Positions 54,711 to 62,725 of a stretch of 64,000 bases of DNA are shown here, piece by piece (position 1 is the stretch's first letter; each line of letters begins with the position of its first letter). Below the pieces are notes generated by a model, which was given only the letters and a program-made list of their open reading frames with translations, did no database searches and was not told the DNA's origin. The DNA is taken from the NCBI GenBank assembly GCA_016721465.1, contig JADKIA010000027.1:1-64000 (forward strand), in the 5' to 3' direction. Origin of the DNA: Ideonella sp. (lineage in GTDB: Bacteria > Pseudomonadota > Gammaproteobacteria > Burkholderiales > Burkholderiaceae_C). The position numbers and the translations under genes were made by a program.

Positions 54711-55505
54711 ATGGTGACTTCGATCTCGCCCACTGGCCTCGTCGGGCGCCTGGCCGAACGTTGGGTCCGTCCCTGGTGGCGCATCGTGCACTTGAGTGCG
54801 CTGGTGATGGCGCTTGCCCTTTCGCCATCCACCTATCGCCGCGAATGGCGCCCGACCCTGGCGCGACACCTGGTCGCCGCCACGCTGCCCATGTTGCCCT
54901 GGTTCACGCTGCTCGCTGCGCTGGCCACGGTGGTGATCGTGCGCATCGTGCTGGTCACTGCGCTGAGCTATGGGCTGTCGCAATATGCGCTCGAGATGGT
55001 GGTGCGCGTGCTGGTGCTCGAACTCATTCCGTTGACGGCGGGCTTGTTCGTCGCAATGCGTTGGTCCATCCCGGCGGGCAGTGCGCTGGCGCAGATGCGC
55101 CGCGAGGGTGCGCTGGCCGAGCTGCGCCGCGGCGGCGTGGACGTGTTGCAGGCCGAGGTGCTGCCGCGCGCGTTGGCCGGCTTGTTTGCGGTGTTGATGT
55201 TGGCCGCGGTGAGCGGCCTGGTGGCCCTCGTGCTCGCCTATCTGCTGGCGCACGGCTTGTCGCCTTGGGGGCTGGCGGGCTACACGCGCATGGTGGGGCA
55301 GGTGTTCAGCCCGGCGGTCACGGTCGTCTTCGTTGGCAAGACCTTGGCGCTGGCTTTGGTGGTGGCCCTGTTGCCGCTGGGTTCGGCCCTGCACGATGCC
55401 GATGCCGGGCGTGGTGGCCAAGGCGCAGAACTGCAAGGCCTGGTGCGTCTGGCCAGCGCAATCCTGCTGATCGAGGTGGGCTCTTTGATGATCAACTACG
55501 CCTGA
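54711..55505 (+). CDS. mlaE: MlaE-type permease of an MCE transporter
   Basis: A 264-aa membrane protein of the MlaE/YrbE permease family with about five or six hydrophobic helices (LPWFTLLAALATVVIVRIVLV, LSQYALEMVVRVLVLELIPLTAGLFVAMRWS, AGLFAVLMLAAVSGLVALVLAYLL; cited by position). The region SALAQMRREGALAELRRGGVDVLQAEVLPRAL is the cytoplasmic ATPase-contact helix. It should move lipids between membranes with the MCE protein 2 bp downstream. No MlaF-type ATPase is adjacent. Confidence 0.85.
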   Translation: MVTSISPTGLVGRLAERWVRPWWRIVHLSALVMALALSPSTYRREWRPTLARHLVAATLPMLPWFTLLAALATVVIVRIVLVTALSYGLSQYALEMVVRVLVLELIPLTAGLFVAMRWSIPAGSALAQMRREGALAELRRGGVDVLQAEVLPRALAGLFAVLMLAAVSGLVALVLAYLLAHGLSPWGLAGYTRMVGQVFSPAVTVVFVGKTLALALVVALLPLGSALHDADAGRGGQGAELQGLVRLASAILLIEVGSLMINYA

Positions 55506-55507
55506 CG

Positions 55508-56553
55508 ATGGAAAATGATCCCGGCACTGCCTCACCCACCAACGCGCCCGGTGTGTCGGCGGCAGCGCCTTTGCCATCGGCATCCGTCGATCGTCGACTG
55601 GAACGTCGTGCTGCTGCCCTGCTGCTGCTGCTGTTCGCGCTGATCTGTGGCACGACCCTGTATCTGATGTACGCCCGGGGTGTGTTCGAGGCGACTCAGC
55701 GCGTGGTGCTCACGGCCGACGATTCCGAAGGCGTCGTGGTGGGCATGAACATGACCTTTTCCGGCTTCGCCATCGGCCGTGTGCAGCGCATCGAGCTGAC
55801 CGAAGACGGCAATGTGCGCATCCTGGTGGACGTGCCCCGCAAGGATGCCCACTGGCTGCGCAGCAGCAGCGTGTTCACGCTGTCGCGTGGCGTGGTCGGC
55901 AACACCGCGATCCGTGCCTACAGCGGTGTGCTCAGCGATCCGCCGCTGCCGGATGGGGCGGTGCGCAAGGTGCTGGTGGGCGACGCCACCGCGGAGCTTC
56001 CCCGGCTGCTGTCCTCGGTGCGCGACATTCTGCAAAACGTGAGCACGCTCACTTCGCCGGATGCGGCACTGGCCGGTACGCTGGCCAATGCGCAGAGCAT
56101 GACGGGCAGGCTCAATGCGCCGGGTGGCGCGCTCGGCCTGATCATGGGCAACCCGCAGGACGCCGCCAGGGTGATGGCGGTGCTGGACCGCACCAACACC
56201 GCGCTGGCCAGCGTCGATCAGTTGCTGCGCCGCACCGACGGCATGGTGAACAAGGCCGACTCGCAACTTTTTGGCCCGGGCGGCCGGGTACGCCGGCCGG
56301 GCTGGTGGGCGACAGCCGCGCCGCCGTGGCCCAGATCAACGGCCTGCTGGCGGACGCCCGAGGCAGCCTGAAGAAGGTCGATGGCCTGCTGGAAGAGGCC
56401 CAGGGTGCGGCCCGCAATGCCCGGGTGGCCACCACCGATCTGGGCACCCTGCGCAGCGAGGTGGAAGCGAGCCTGCGCAAGGTGGAGAACCTGGTCAACG
56501 AGGTCAACCGCAAGTGGCCGCTGGCGCGCGACACCGAGGTGAAGTTGCCATGA
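55508..56553 (+). CDS. mlaD: MCE-domain protein (MlaD-like), frameshifted near the end
   Basis: An N-terminal helix (AAALLLLLFALICGTTLYLMY) anchors an MCE domain (residues about 55-150: TADDSEGVVVGMNMTFSGFAIGRVQRIEL, FTLSRGVVGNTAIRAYSG), then a coiled helical tail. The frame breaks near 56271-56300 in a T5/GC-rich stretch. One added base joins QLFGP to LVGDSRAAVAQINGLLADARG and gives about 348 aa. The break is probably a sequencing error. The stop overlaps the start of the following lipoprotein gene. Confidence 0.85.
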
Positions 56554-57233
56554 CGCGTCGCCTGCTCATCGCCTGTGCCGCCTGTGCCGCCTGGGTGCTG
56601 TCGGCCTGCAGCCATCAGCCGCCCACGCCCGACTGGCGCATGAACGCCCATGGCGCCCTGGAGCGCGGCGTGGCCGCCTACCTGTCCGGCGACACGCGGG
56701 TGGCCGAGCTTGAATTCGCACGCTCGCGTGCCGAGGTGGCACGCACGGGGCGTGTCGATCTGGTGGCACGTGCCGAGCTGGTGCGCTGCGCGGCCCAATG
56801 GGCCAGCCTGGTGGACGAGCCCTGCGCGGGGTTTGAACCCCTGCGCGCCGATGCTGCGCCGGCCGAACAGGCCTATGCCGACTTCCTGCGTGGCCCGGTG
56901 GACGCGGGCCGCGCGGCATTGCTGCCCGTGCAGCAACACGCCATTGCAGCGTCCGCCGCCACGTCGGCCAGCGATCTGGCGGCCATGCAGGCCATGACCG
57001 ATCCCGTGTCACGCCTGGTGGCGGCCGCGGTATCGCTGCGCAGCGGCCGCGCCAACGCCACGGTGGTGGACCTCGCCGTGCAGACCGCCTCCGACCAGGG
57101 TTGGCGGCGACCGCTGCTCGCCTGGCTGGGCGTGGCGCGCCGGCTCGCCACCGAGGCCGGTGACCTGGCACTGGCCGAGCGGCTGGGCCGCCGAATCCAG
57201 CTCGTGCTGGACGGGCCCGCCACCGCACGTTGA
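56550..57233 (+). CDS. Putative lipoprotein of the MCE operon
   Basis: A lipoprotein signal (AAWVLSAC|SHQ) precedes an Ala-rich helical protein of about 227 aa, with no domain I recognise. A Cys pair (VRCAAQWASLVDEPCAG) may form a disulphide. It starts 4 bp inside the mlaD stop (ATGA), so it is translationally coupled to the MCE protein. It likely serves as the outer-membrane component or a scaffold of the same transporter (inference from position). Confidence 0.7.
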   Translation: MTRRLLIACAACAAWVLSACSHQPPTPDWRMNAHGALERGVAAYLSGDTRVAELEFARSRAEVARTGRVDLVARAELVRCAAQWASLVDEPCAGFEPLRADAAPAEQAYADFLRGPVDAGRAALLPVQQHAIAASAATSASDLAAMQAMTDPVSRLVAAAVSLRSGRANATVVDLAVQTASDQGWRRPLLAWLGVARRLATEAGDLALAERLGRRIQLVLDGPATAR

Positions 57234-57278
57234 AGCGCCCGGCGCCGTGGATGCCGGGCCCGTGCGCTCCCGCGGCGG

Positions 57279-58475
57279 CTACAGCATCGACGCGTTCGTC
57301 GGCAGGCCCAGCATCACGCGCCCGCTGAGCTCCCAGCTCGATTCGCCCACCATCATGTGCTGGGTGGCCACGTGCACGTCGCGCAGGCAACGCTGCAGCG
57401 GCGATTCGGCGAAGACCGCGCTGCCGGCGGCCTGGGTGTAGAGCCGGTCCACCACGGCCGCCGCCGTGTGCACCGCGTGGGTGGCCGCCAGACGCAGGTC
57501 AGCGCGCTCGGCCAAGGCAATGCCCTGTGGGTGCTGCGCCGCATTCCAGGCCGTGCCGATGGCCTCCATCACGAAGGCACGTGCGCCACGCAAGGCGGCT
57601 TCGGCGCGGGCGGCCGCTTCCTGCGTGGCTGGGCGCATGGCCAGCGTCTTGGACGAGGCCTGCGGCACCTTGTCGCTGGCCAGTGCCACCAGTTCATCGA
57701 GCGCCCGTCGTGCGATGCCGCAGGACACGGCCGCGATGGCCAGCGCCAGCAGGCCGAACACCGGAAAGCGGTACAGCGGCGTCTGTACCCGCGGGGCGTC
57801 CATCAGCGAGGCCGCGCGGTCGGCTGGCACGAACACGTCACTCACCTCGAATTCACCACTGCCCGAGCCGCGCAGGCCCAAGGTATCCCAGTTGTCGAGC
57901 ACGGTGACCTGCGAGCGCTCGAACACCATCGACAGCACGCGCGGCGCGCCGTCGGCCATGGCCTGCGGCTTGCCATCGGGACCGAGCACCTGGCAACCCC
58001 CGCTGATCAGGTCGGCATGACGCGCGCCCGAGCCCCAGAACCAGCGTCCGCTCACCCGGTAGCCGGCCACGCCGCCCACCGTTTCGGCCCGCGCCTGGCC
58101 ACGCGGCGCAAACACACCAGAGGCCTTGAGCGCCGGCGGGGAGAACAAGGCCAGTGCCGTGTCTTTTGGCAGATAGGCCGCGAGCACGCAGCTGGTGCAG
58201 GAGATGAAGGTGCACCAGGCCACCGAGGCATCGGCCCGCGCCACGCGCTCGATCAGCGCGAAGAAGCTGGCCACCGGCACTTCGAGGCCGCCGATGTCCG
58301 CGGGGGTGAGCAGGCGCAGCAGGCCACTGTCGGCCATGGCGCACACCACATCGGGCGGCAGGTGGCACAGCGCCTCGAATTCGCGCGAGCGGCCCTGCAC
58401 CAGGCGGGCCAGGTCGTCGGCGCGGGCCATCAGGTCGGCGTGGCTCGGGTGGGCCTGGTTTGGAGGGGTGGTCAT
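57279..58475 (-). CDS. Acyl-CoA dehydrogenase-like flavoprotein
   Basis: A 398-aa protein of the acyl-CoA dehydrogenase/flavin-dependent monooxygenase fold: PADIGGLEVPVASFFALIERVARADASVAWC, APRGQARAETVGGVAGYRVSGRWFWGSGARHAD and VLDNWDTLGLRGSGSGEFEVSDVFVP (cited by position, residues about 58-90, 130-165, 195-222). The catalytic Glu of true acyl-CoA dehydrogenases was not located, so a group D monooxygenase (HsaA/DszC type) is equally possible. It is convergent with the MCE operon; the MATE gene lies upstream on the same strand. Confidence 0.75.
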   Translation of the reverse strand: MTTPPNQAHPSHADLMARADDLARLVQGRSREFEALCHLPPDVVCAMADSGLLRLLTPADIGGLEVPVASFFALIERVARADASVAWCTFISCTSCVLAAYLPKDTALALFSPPALKASGVFAPRGQARAETVGGVAGYRVSGRWFWGSGARHADLISGGCQVLGPDGKPQAMADGAPRVLSMVFERSQVTVLDNWDTLGLRGSGSGEFEVSDVFVPADRAASLMDAPRVQTPLYRFPVFGLLALAIAAVSCGIARRALDELVALASDKVPQASSKTLAMRPATQEAAARAEAALRGARAFVMEAIGTAWNAAQHPQGIALAERADLRLAATHAVHTAAAVVDRLYTQAAGSAVFAESPLQRCLRDVHVATQHMMVGESSWELSGRVMLGLPTNASML

Positions 58476-58543
58476 CGGTGCATCGTGCCAGACGCTGTGC
58501 GGCGCGTCATTGCGGGGTGTCCCTGTGGGGTGTCGGCGTGCCA

Positions 58544-59875
58544 TCACGGTGCACGCCAGACCGCTGTCCGAACGCCGGCGGCCGCCGCCACGCCATAGGC
58601 CGTGATGCCCAGCGCCACGCCGATGAAGTTGCCCTGCGCGCCCAGCCCCACCACGTTGGCCAGGAACCAGCCCCCACCGGCCGCGATGATCAGGCGCGAC
58701 AGGCCCGCCACCACGGGCCAGAGCATGCGGCCGGCGCCCAGCGACGCAAAGTACATCGCCATGCCCAGGCCGAATCCGCCGAACGCCAGGCCGGTGAAGC
58801 GCAACGCGCTGGCGGCGATGCCGGCCACCACCGAATCGGGCGTGAACAGCGTGGCGAAGCCGAGCGCAAAGCCGGCCACCGTCAAGCCCAGCACGCCCGT
58901 GATCATGAAGGCCATGCCGCCGCCCAACCAGGCCATGCGCCGCGCGGTGGCCCAGTCGCCCGCGCCCACCGTGCGGCCCACCAGCGCGGTGAGGGCCGAG
59001 CCGATGCCGAAAGCCACCGGGATCACCAGGAACTCCAACCTTGCCGCGATGCCATAGGCCGCCACCGTGGCTTGGCCGTGGTGGCGCAATTGGGCGGTGA
59101 CCAGCACCGTGGTCATGTTGCTCACCAGGGCCAGTGCCGACGCGATCGCACCCACCGCCAGGATGCGCGAGAACAGCGCCCAGGACGGGCGCAGTCGCCA
59201 GCGAGGCACAAACCCTGCATCGCCGCGCCGCACCAGCCAGGCCATCGCGCCACAGGCACTCCAGGACGACAGCGCGAAGGCCACGCCCACGCCCGTGAGG
59301 CCCAGGCCGGCCGGTTCGGCAAGCAGCCAGGCCAACACGGGCAGGGCGCCCCAACTCAGGGCCAGCACCCGCGCCGCAAGTGCATGGCGCCCGCCGCCGC
59401 GCAGCACCGAGGCCAGCGTATTGCCCCACCAGGCGGGCAGGGCGCCGGCACCGAACACCCAGGCGGCGTAGGGCGTGGCGATCTGCGCCGCGTCGGCGCC
59501 GGCCACGGCGCGCAGCAGCGGCGGCGCGACGAAGGTGACGCCCAGCGCGAACAGCACTCCAAAGGCCGACGCGATGATCAGTGCGTGCGTCACCATGGAG
59601 GCGGCCTCGTCTCTGCGCTGGGCGCCCAGCGCGCGCGCCACGGCAGAGACGACGCCGCCGCCCATGGCGCCGGTGGACATCTGCTGCAACAGCAGGCCGA
59701 AGGGCAGCAGCACCGCCCAGCCCGCCAGTGCGGCGGTGCCCTGGCGTGCGGCGAGCATGGTTTCCACCACCTGCGCCACCACCTGCAGCATGGACAGCGC
59801 CGTGGTGGGCGCCGCCAACGCCACGATGCGACGCACCAGGGCGGCGTTGGTTTCGGGCGTCGGTGCGGGCTTCAT
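58544..59875 (-). CDS. MATE-family efflux transporter
   Basis: A 443-aa membrane protein with about 12 helices and MATE symmetry: NAALVRRIVALAAPTTALSMLQVVAQVVET at the start, AAWVFGAGALPAWWGNTLASVLRGGGRHALA in the middle and the second repeat from about residue 230 (FSRILAVGAIASALALVSNMTTVLV, GIGSALTALVGRTVGAGDW). The family exports cationic compounds and metabolites by Na+ or H+ antiport. It lies 68 bp upstream of the acyl-CoA dehydrogenase-like gene. Confidence 0.88.
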   Translation of the reverse strand: MKPAPTPETNAALVRRIVALAAPTTALSMLQVVAQVVETMLAARQGTAALAGWAVLLPFGLLLQQMSTGAMGGGVVSAVARALGAQRRDEAASMVTHALIIASAFGVLFALGVTFVAPPLLRAVAGADAAQIATPYAAWVFGAGALPAWWGNTLASVLRGGGRHALAARVLALSWGALPVLAWLLAEPAGLGLTGVGVAFALSSWSACGAMAWLVRRGDAGFVPRWRLRPSWALFSRILAVGAIASALALVSNMTTVLVTAQLRHHGQATVAAYGIAARLEFLVIPVAFGIGSALTALVGRTVGAGDWATARRMAWLGGGMAFMITGVLGLTVAGFALGFATLFTPDSVVAGIAASALRFTGLAFGGFGLGMAMYFASLGAGRMLWPVVAGLSRLIIAAGGGWFLANVVGLGAQGNFIGVALGITAYGVAAAAGVRTAVWRAP

Positions 59876-60009
59876 TGGCCGGCGATCATGGCCCAGGGCC
59901 GGTGTGCGTCCTGTCGCGCAGCGGACGGGCTTGGCCCGGAAGCTGCGGCGATGATTCGACCCTCCCGCCGGCTTCACCGGCCAATCGTGGAACCGAAGGG
60001 TCCGACACG

Positions 60010-60876
60010 TTGAACACCGCCGTCGACTGCCGCACCCTGGACCAGGCATTGGCGCTGGCGCGTGACGCCACGCGCCATGAGACGCCGTTCGATGGCGGCG
60101 TGGTCGTCTGGCACCGCTGGGGCAGGTTGCTGGCGGGTCGGAAACCGCTGGTGCTGCTGCACGGCGGCTCGGGCAGCTGGAACCATTGGGTGCGCAACAT
60201 CGGCACGCTGGTGGTGGCCGGGCGCGAGGTCTGGGTGCCCGACCTGCCCGGTTTCGGCGATTCCGACCGCCCGGCCACGGGCGAGGATGCGGACGCCCTG
60301 CCCGAGCCCATCGAGCAGGGCCTGCAGGTGCTGCTGGGCGATGCGGCCTGCGATCTGGTGGGCTTTTCCTTCGGAGGCATGGTGGCGGGCTTCATGGCCG
60401 AGCGTTGGCCACAGCGGGTGGCGCGCCTGGTGCTGGTGGGCGCCGCGGGGCTGGGCATCGAGCCCGCCGGGCCCATCGTGCTGAAGCCCTGGATGCTGAT
60501 GCGCGACGAGTCCCGGCTCGTGCAGGCGCACCGCCACAACCTGGCCGCACTGATGCTGTGGCGACCGGGCAGCGTCGATGATCTGGCCGTGGCGCTGCAC
60601 GCGGCCAACCTGTCACGCGACCGGCTCACGCGGCGGCGCATCTCCCGCACGGACGTGCTGCGGCGCAGTCTTCGGCACCTGTCATGCCCGGTCTGCGGCA
60701 TCTATGGGGCGCAGGACGTGTTGTTCCGGACGCAGCATGTTGCATTGGCCGAGGCGCTGGCCGATGCGCCCGGATTTCGTGGCCTGCAACTCGTGGCCGA
60801 TGCCGGGCACTGGGTGCAGTACGAAGAAGCCGCAGCCTTCAACCAGGCACTGGCCGCTGCACTCAGCGACGGTTGA
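60010..60876 (+). CDS. Alpha/beta hydrolase
   Basis: A 288-aa alpha/beta-hydrolase: oxyanion region LVLLHGGSGSWNHW, nucleophile elbow VGFSFGGMVAG (Ser), acid CGIYGAQDVLF (Asp) and His in DAGHWVQYEEA. The substrate is unknown. The start is TTG at 60010 with GAAGGG upstream; no ATG fits. It is divergent from the MATE gene. Confidence 0.8.
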   Translation: MNTAVDCRTLDQALALARDATRHETPFDGGVVVWHRWGRLLAGRKPLVLLHGGSGSWNHWVRNIGTLVVAGREVWVPDLPGFGDSDRPATGEDADALPEPIEQGLQVLLGDAACDLVGFSFGGMVAGFMAERWPQRVARLVLVGAAGLGIEPAGPIVLKPWMLMRDESRLVQAHRHNLAALMLWRPGSVDDLAVALHAANLSRDRLTRRRISRTDVLRRSLRHLSCPVCGIYGAQDVLFRTQHVALAEALADAPGFRGLQLVADAGHWVQYEEAAAFNQALAAALSDG

Positions 60877-61100
60877 AAACGCCCAGAGCATCGGGCGTCG
60901 CAGGCTCCAGTCGAGAACGAAGGCAGCAAGCATTTCCGGGGCAGTTTGCTAGAGCAGCCTTGCCTTCGCCATGGCGCCAGCGCCGATGCCGGTGAACTGA
61001 CGCCGCACCAGACGCGCCACGCTTGATCCACCGCAAGGCAAACGGCACCCGCCTGCCTCACATTGACCCCATCACGCTGAGGGCCAAGAGCCAACCTCCC

Positions 61101-61892
61101 ATGGAACACCGCTACGCCGCCACCGCCGGGACCGTGCTGCCCGAGCGGATCCTGCCTGGTCAAGCACTTGAATCGGCCACTTCGGGTCGCCGCAACTTTG
61201 CCGTGCAACTCTCGCCGGACACGGCGTTGTGGCGTGCCTTGCTGGGCGGCTCGTCAATCAGTGCGCCGGAGTGCGAACTGCTTGCCTCGGTGGCCCAAAG
61301 TCGGCTCGTGGGCGCCGGGCAACCAGTGTTCAACCACACCGACTTGGCCAGTGCCCTGATCGCCGTGCGCGAAGGCGAAGTGGCGCTGGGGCTGTGCACC
61401 GAAGACGGCACCTTCCGCACCGAGCGCATCGTTCATGGCCCGGCCTGGCTGGACCTGAGCGCTGCCTGGATCGACGAATGCCATCCCATGGATGCCCGGG
61501 CAATGACGCCGGTGTCGGTGGTCGAACTGCCCAAGTCCGCCTTGTCACAAGCGCTGCAGCGCCAACCGGGTCTGGCTCAGCGCCTGATCCAGTCCTTGGC
61601 GCGTCAAGTGCAGGAGATGGCCGCCAACACGCACGAACTGATGCACAAGGATGCGCCCGCCCGGCTGGCGCAATGGCTCAGCCAACGCTGCGAGCCGGTG
61701 GCCGGCAGCGCCGATCAGGCGGTGGTGCACCTGCGCGAACGCAAGCGCGACGTGGCGTCTCAGTTGGCGATCACGCCGGAGACGCTGTCGCGCCTGATGC
61801 GCAGCTTCACGCGCTTGGGGGTGATCGAGGTGGCGGGTTACACCGTGCACGTGCTCGACACGCAGGCCTTGGGCCAACTCGCCAAGGCCTGA
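61101..61892 (+). CDS. Crp/Fnr-family transcription regulator
   Basis: A 263-aa regulator with an N-terminal cyclic-nucleotide-like beta domain (residues about 40-150) and a helical linker (SLARQVQEMAANTHELMHKDAPARLAQWL), then a Crp-type helix-turn-helix (KRDVASQLAITPETLSRLMRSFTRLGVIEV). No Cys cluster for Fe-S binding, so it is not an oxygen-sensing Fnr. Convergent with xdhC, 14 bp apart; its target genes are unknown. ATG 61101 is chosen over an in-frame start 78 bp upstream because the domain begins soon after it. Confidence 0.82.
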   Translation: MEHRYAATAGTVLPERILPGQALESATSGRRNFAVQLSPDTALWRALLGGSSISAPECELLASVAQSRLVGAGQPVFNHTDLASALIAVREGEVALGLCTEDGTFRTERIVHGPAWLDLSAAWIDECHPMDARAMTPVSVVELPKSALSQALQRQPGLAQRLIQSLARQVQEMAANTHELMHKDAPARLAQWLSQRCEPVAGSADQAVVHLRERKRDVASQLAITPETLSRLMRSFTRLGVIEVAGYTVHVLDTQALGQLAKA

Positions 61893-61906
61893 AGCTTCCA
61901 TCGCCA

Positions 61907-62725
61907 TCAGCGCGCCGCCGGCTTGCCGGCGGCCTGCAGCAGTTGCGCCACCGCCGCCACGGCAATCACTTCGGGCTCCTTGCCGGCGATGCCAGGCACG
62001 CCGATGGGGCAGGTGAGGCGCGCCAGCGGGTCGGGCCCAATGCCCCGCTGTTCAAGCCGCCGCAAGAAACGCGCGCGCTTGGTGGCTGAGCCGATCAGAC
62101 CCAGGTAGCCGAAGTCGCCGCGCTTCAGGATCGCTTCGGTGATGGCCATGTCCAGGTCGTGGCTGTGCGTGAGCACAAGGTAGAAGGCTCCGGCGGGCGC
62201 CTGCGCCACCTCGGCTGCCACCGGTTCGACGCAGACACGCTCGATGTGCGAGGCCGAGTCAGCCGCGGGGAACTCGGCCTCGCGCTCGTCGATCCACTGC
62301 ACGCGGCAGTTCAGGCTTTCGAGCAGCCGCACGATGGCGCGGCCCACGTGGCCGGCGCCGTACAACTGCAGCGTGAACAGCGGGGCCTCGCGCGGCCAGT
62401 CCGACAGGCCGGCCGCGTCCAGGCGCCTGCTTCGCAAAGTGAGCGCACCACCGCAGCATTGGCCGAGGGCTGGCCCCAGCGGATAGTGGCGATCCTGCAC
62501 CTCGGGCTGCCCCGCCGTGAGCAGCTCGCGGGCGTGGGCGATGGCCTTCAGCTCCAGGTGGCCTCCACCGATGGTGCCGGCCACCGCATCGGCCGTCACC
62601 AGCATGCGCGTGCCGGCCCCTCGCGGCACCGAGCCCTGGGCGGCAAGCACCTGCACCTCCATTGCTGGCACGCCGCTGGCGAGCCAGGCCCGTGCGGTGC
62701 TCAGCAAGACTTCAGGGGCGCTCAT
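61907..62725 (-). CDS. xdhC: Xanthine dehydrogenase accessory protein XdhC
   Basis: XdhC binds molybdenum cofactor and inserts it into xanthine dehydrogenase. About 272 aa: N-terminal domain with VLAAQGSVPRGAGTRMLV and IGGGHLELKAI, a Cys pair (LGQCCGGAL), then a Rossmann-like domain (LQLYGAGHVGRAIVRLLESLNCRVQWID) and YLGLIGSATKRARF. Its start overlaps the xdhB stop (ATGA), the usual xdhB-xdhC coupling. The MocA-like protein at 15482 could supply the cytosine form of the cofactor. Confidence 0.95.
   Translation of the reverse strand: MSAPEVLLSTARAWLASGVPAMEVQVLAAQGSVPRGAGTRMLVTADAVAGTIGGGHLELKAIAHARELLTAGQPEVQDRHYPLGPALGQCCGGALTLRSRRLDAAGLSDWPREAPLFTLQLYGAGHVGRAIVRLLESLNCRVQWIDEREAEFPAADSASHIERVCVEPVAAEVAQAPAGAFYLVLTHSHDLDMAITEAILKRGDFGYLGLIGSATKRARFLRRLEQRGIGPDPLARLTCPIGVPGIAGKEPEVIAVAAVAQLLQAAGKPAAR

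Noticed and set aside
57239..57259. A terminator between the MCE-operon lipoprotein and the flavoprotein gene
   Set aside because: A short CCCGGC/GCCGGG stem exists but no T-tract follows on either strand.
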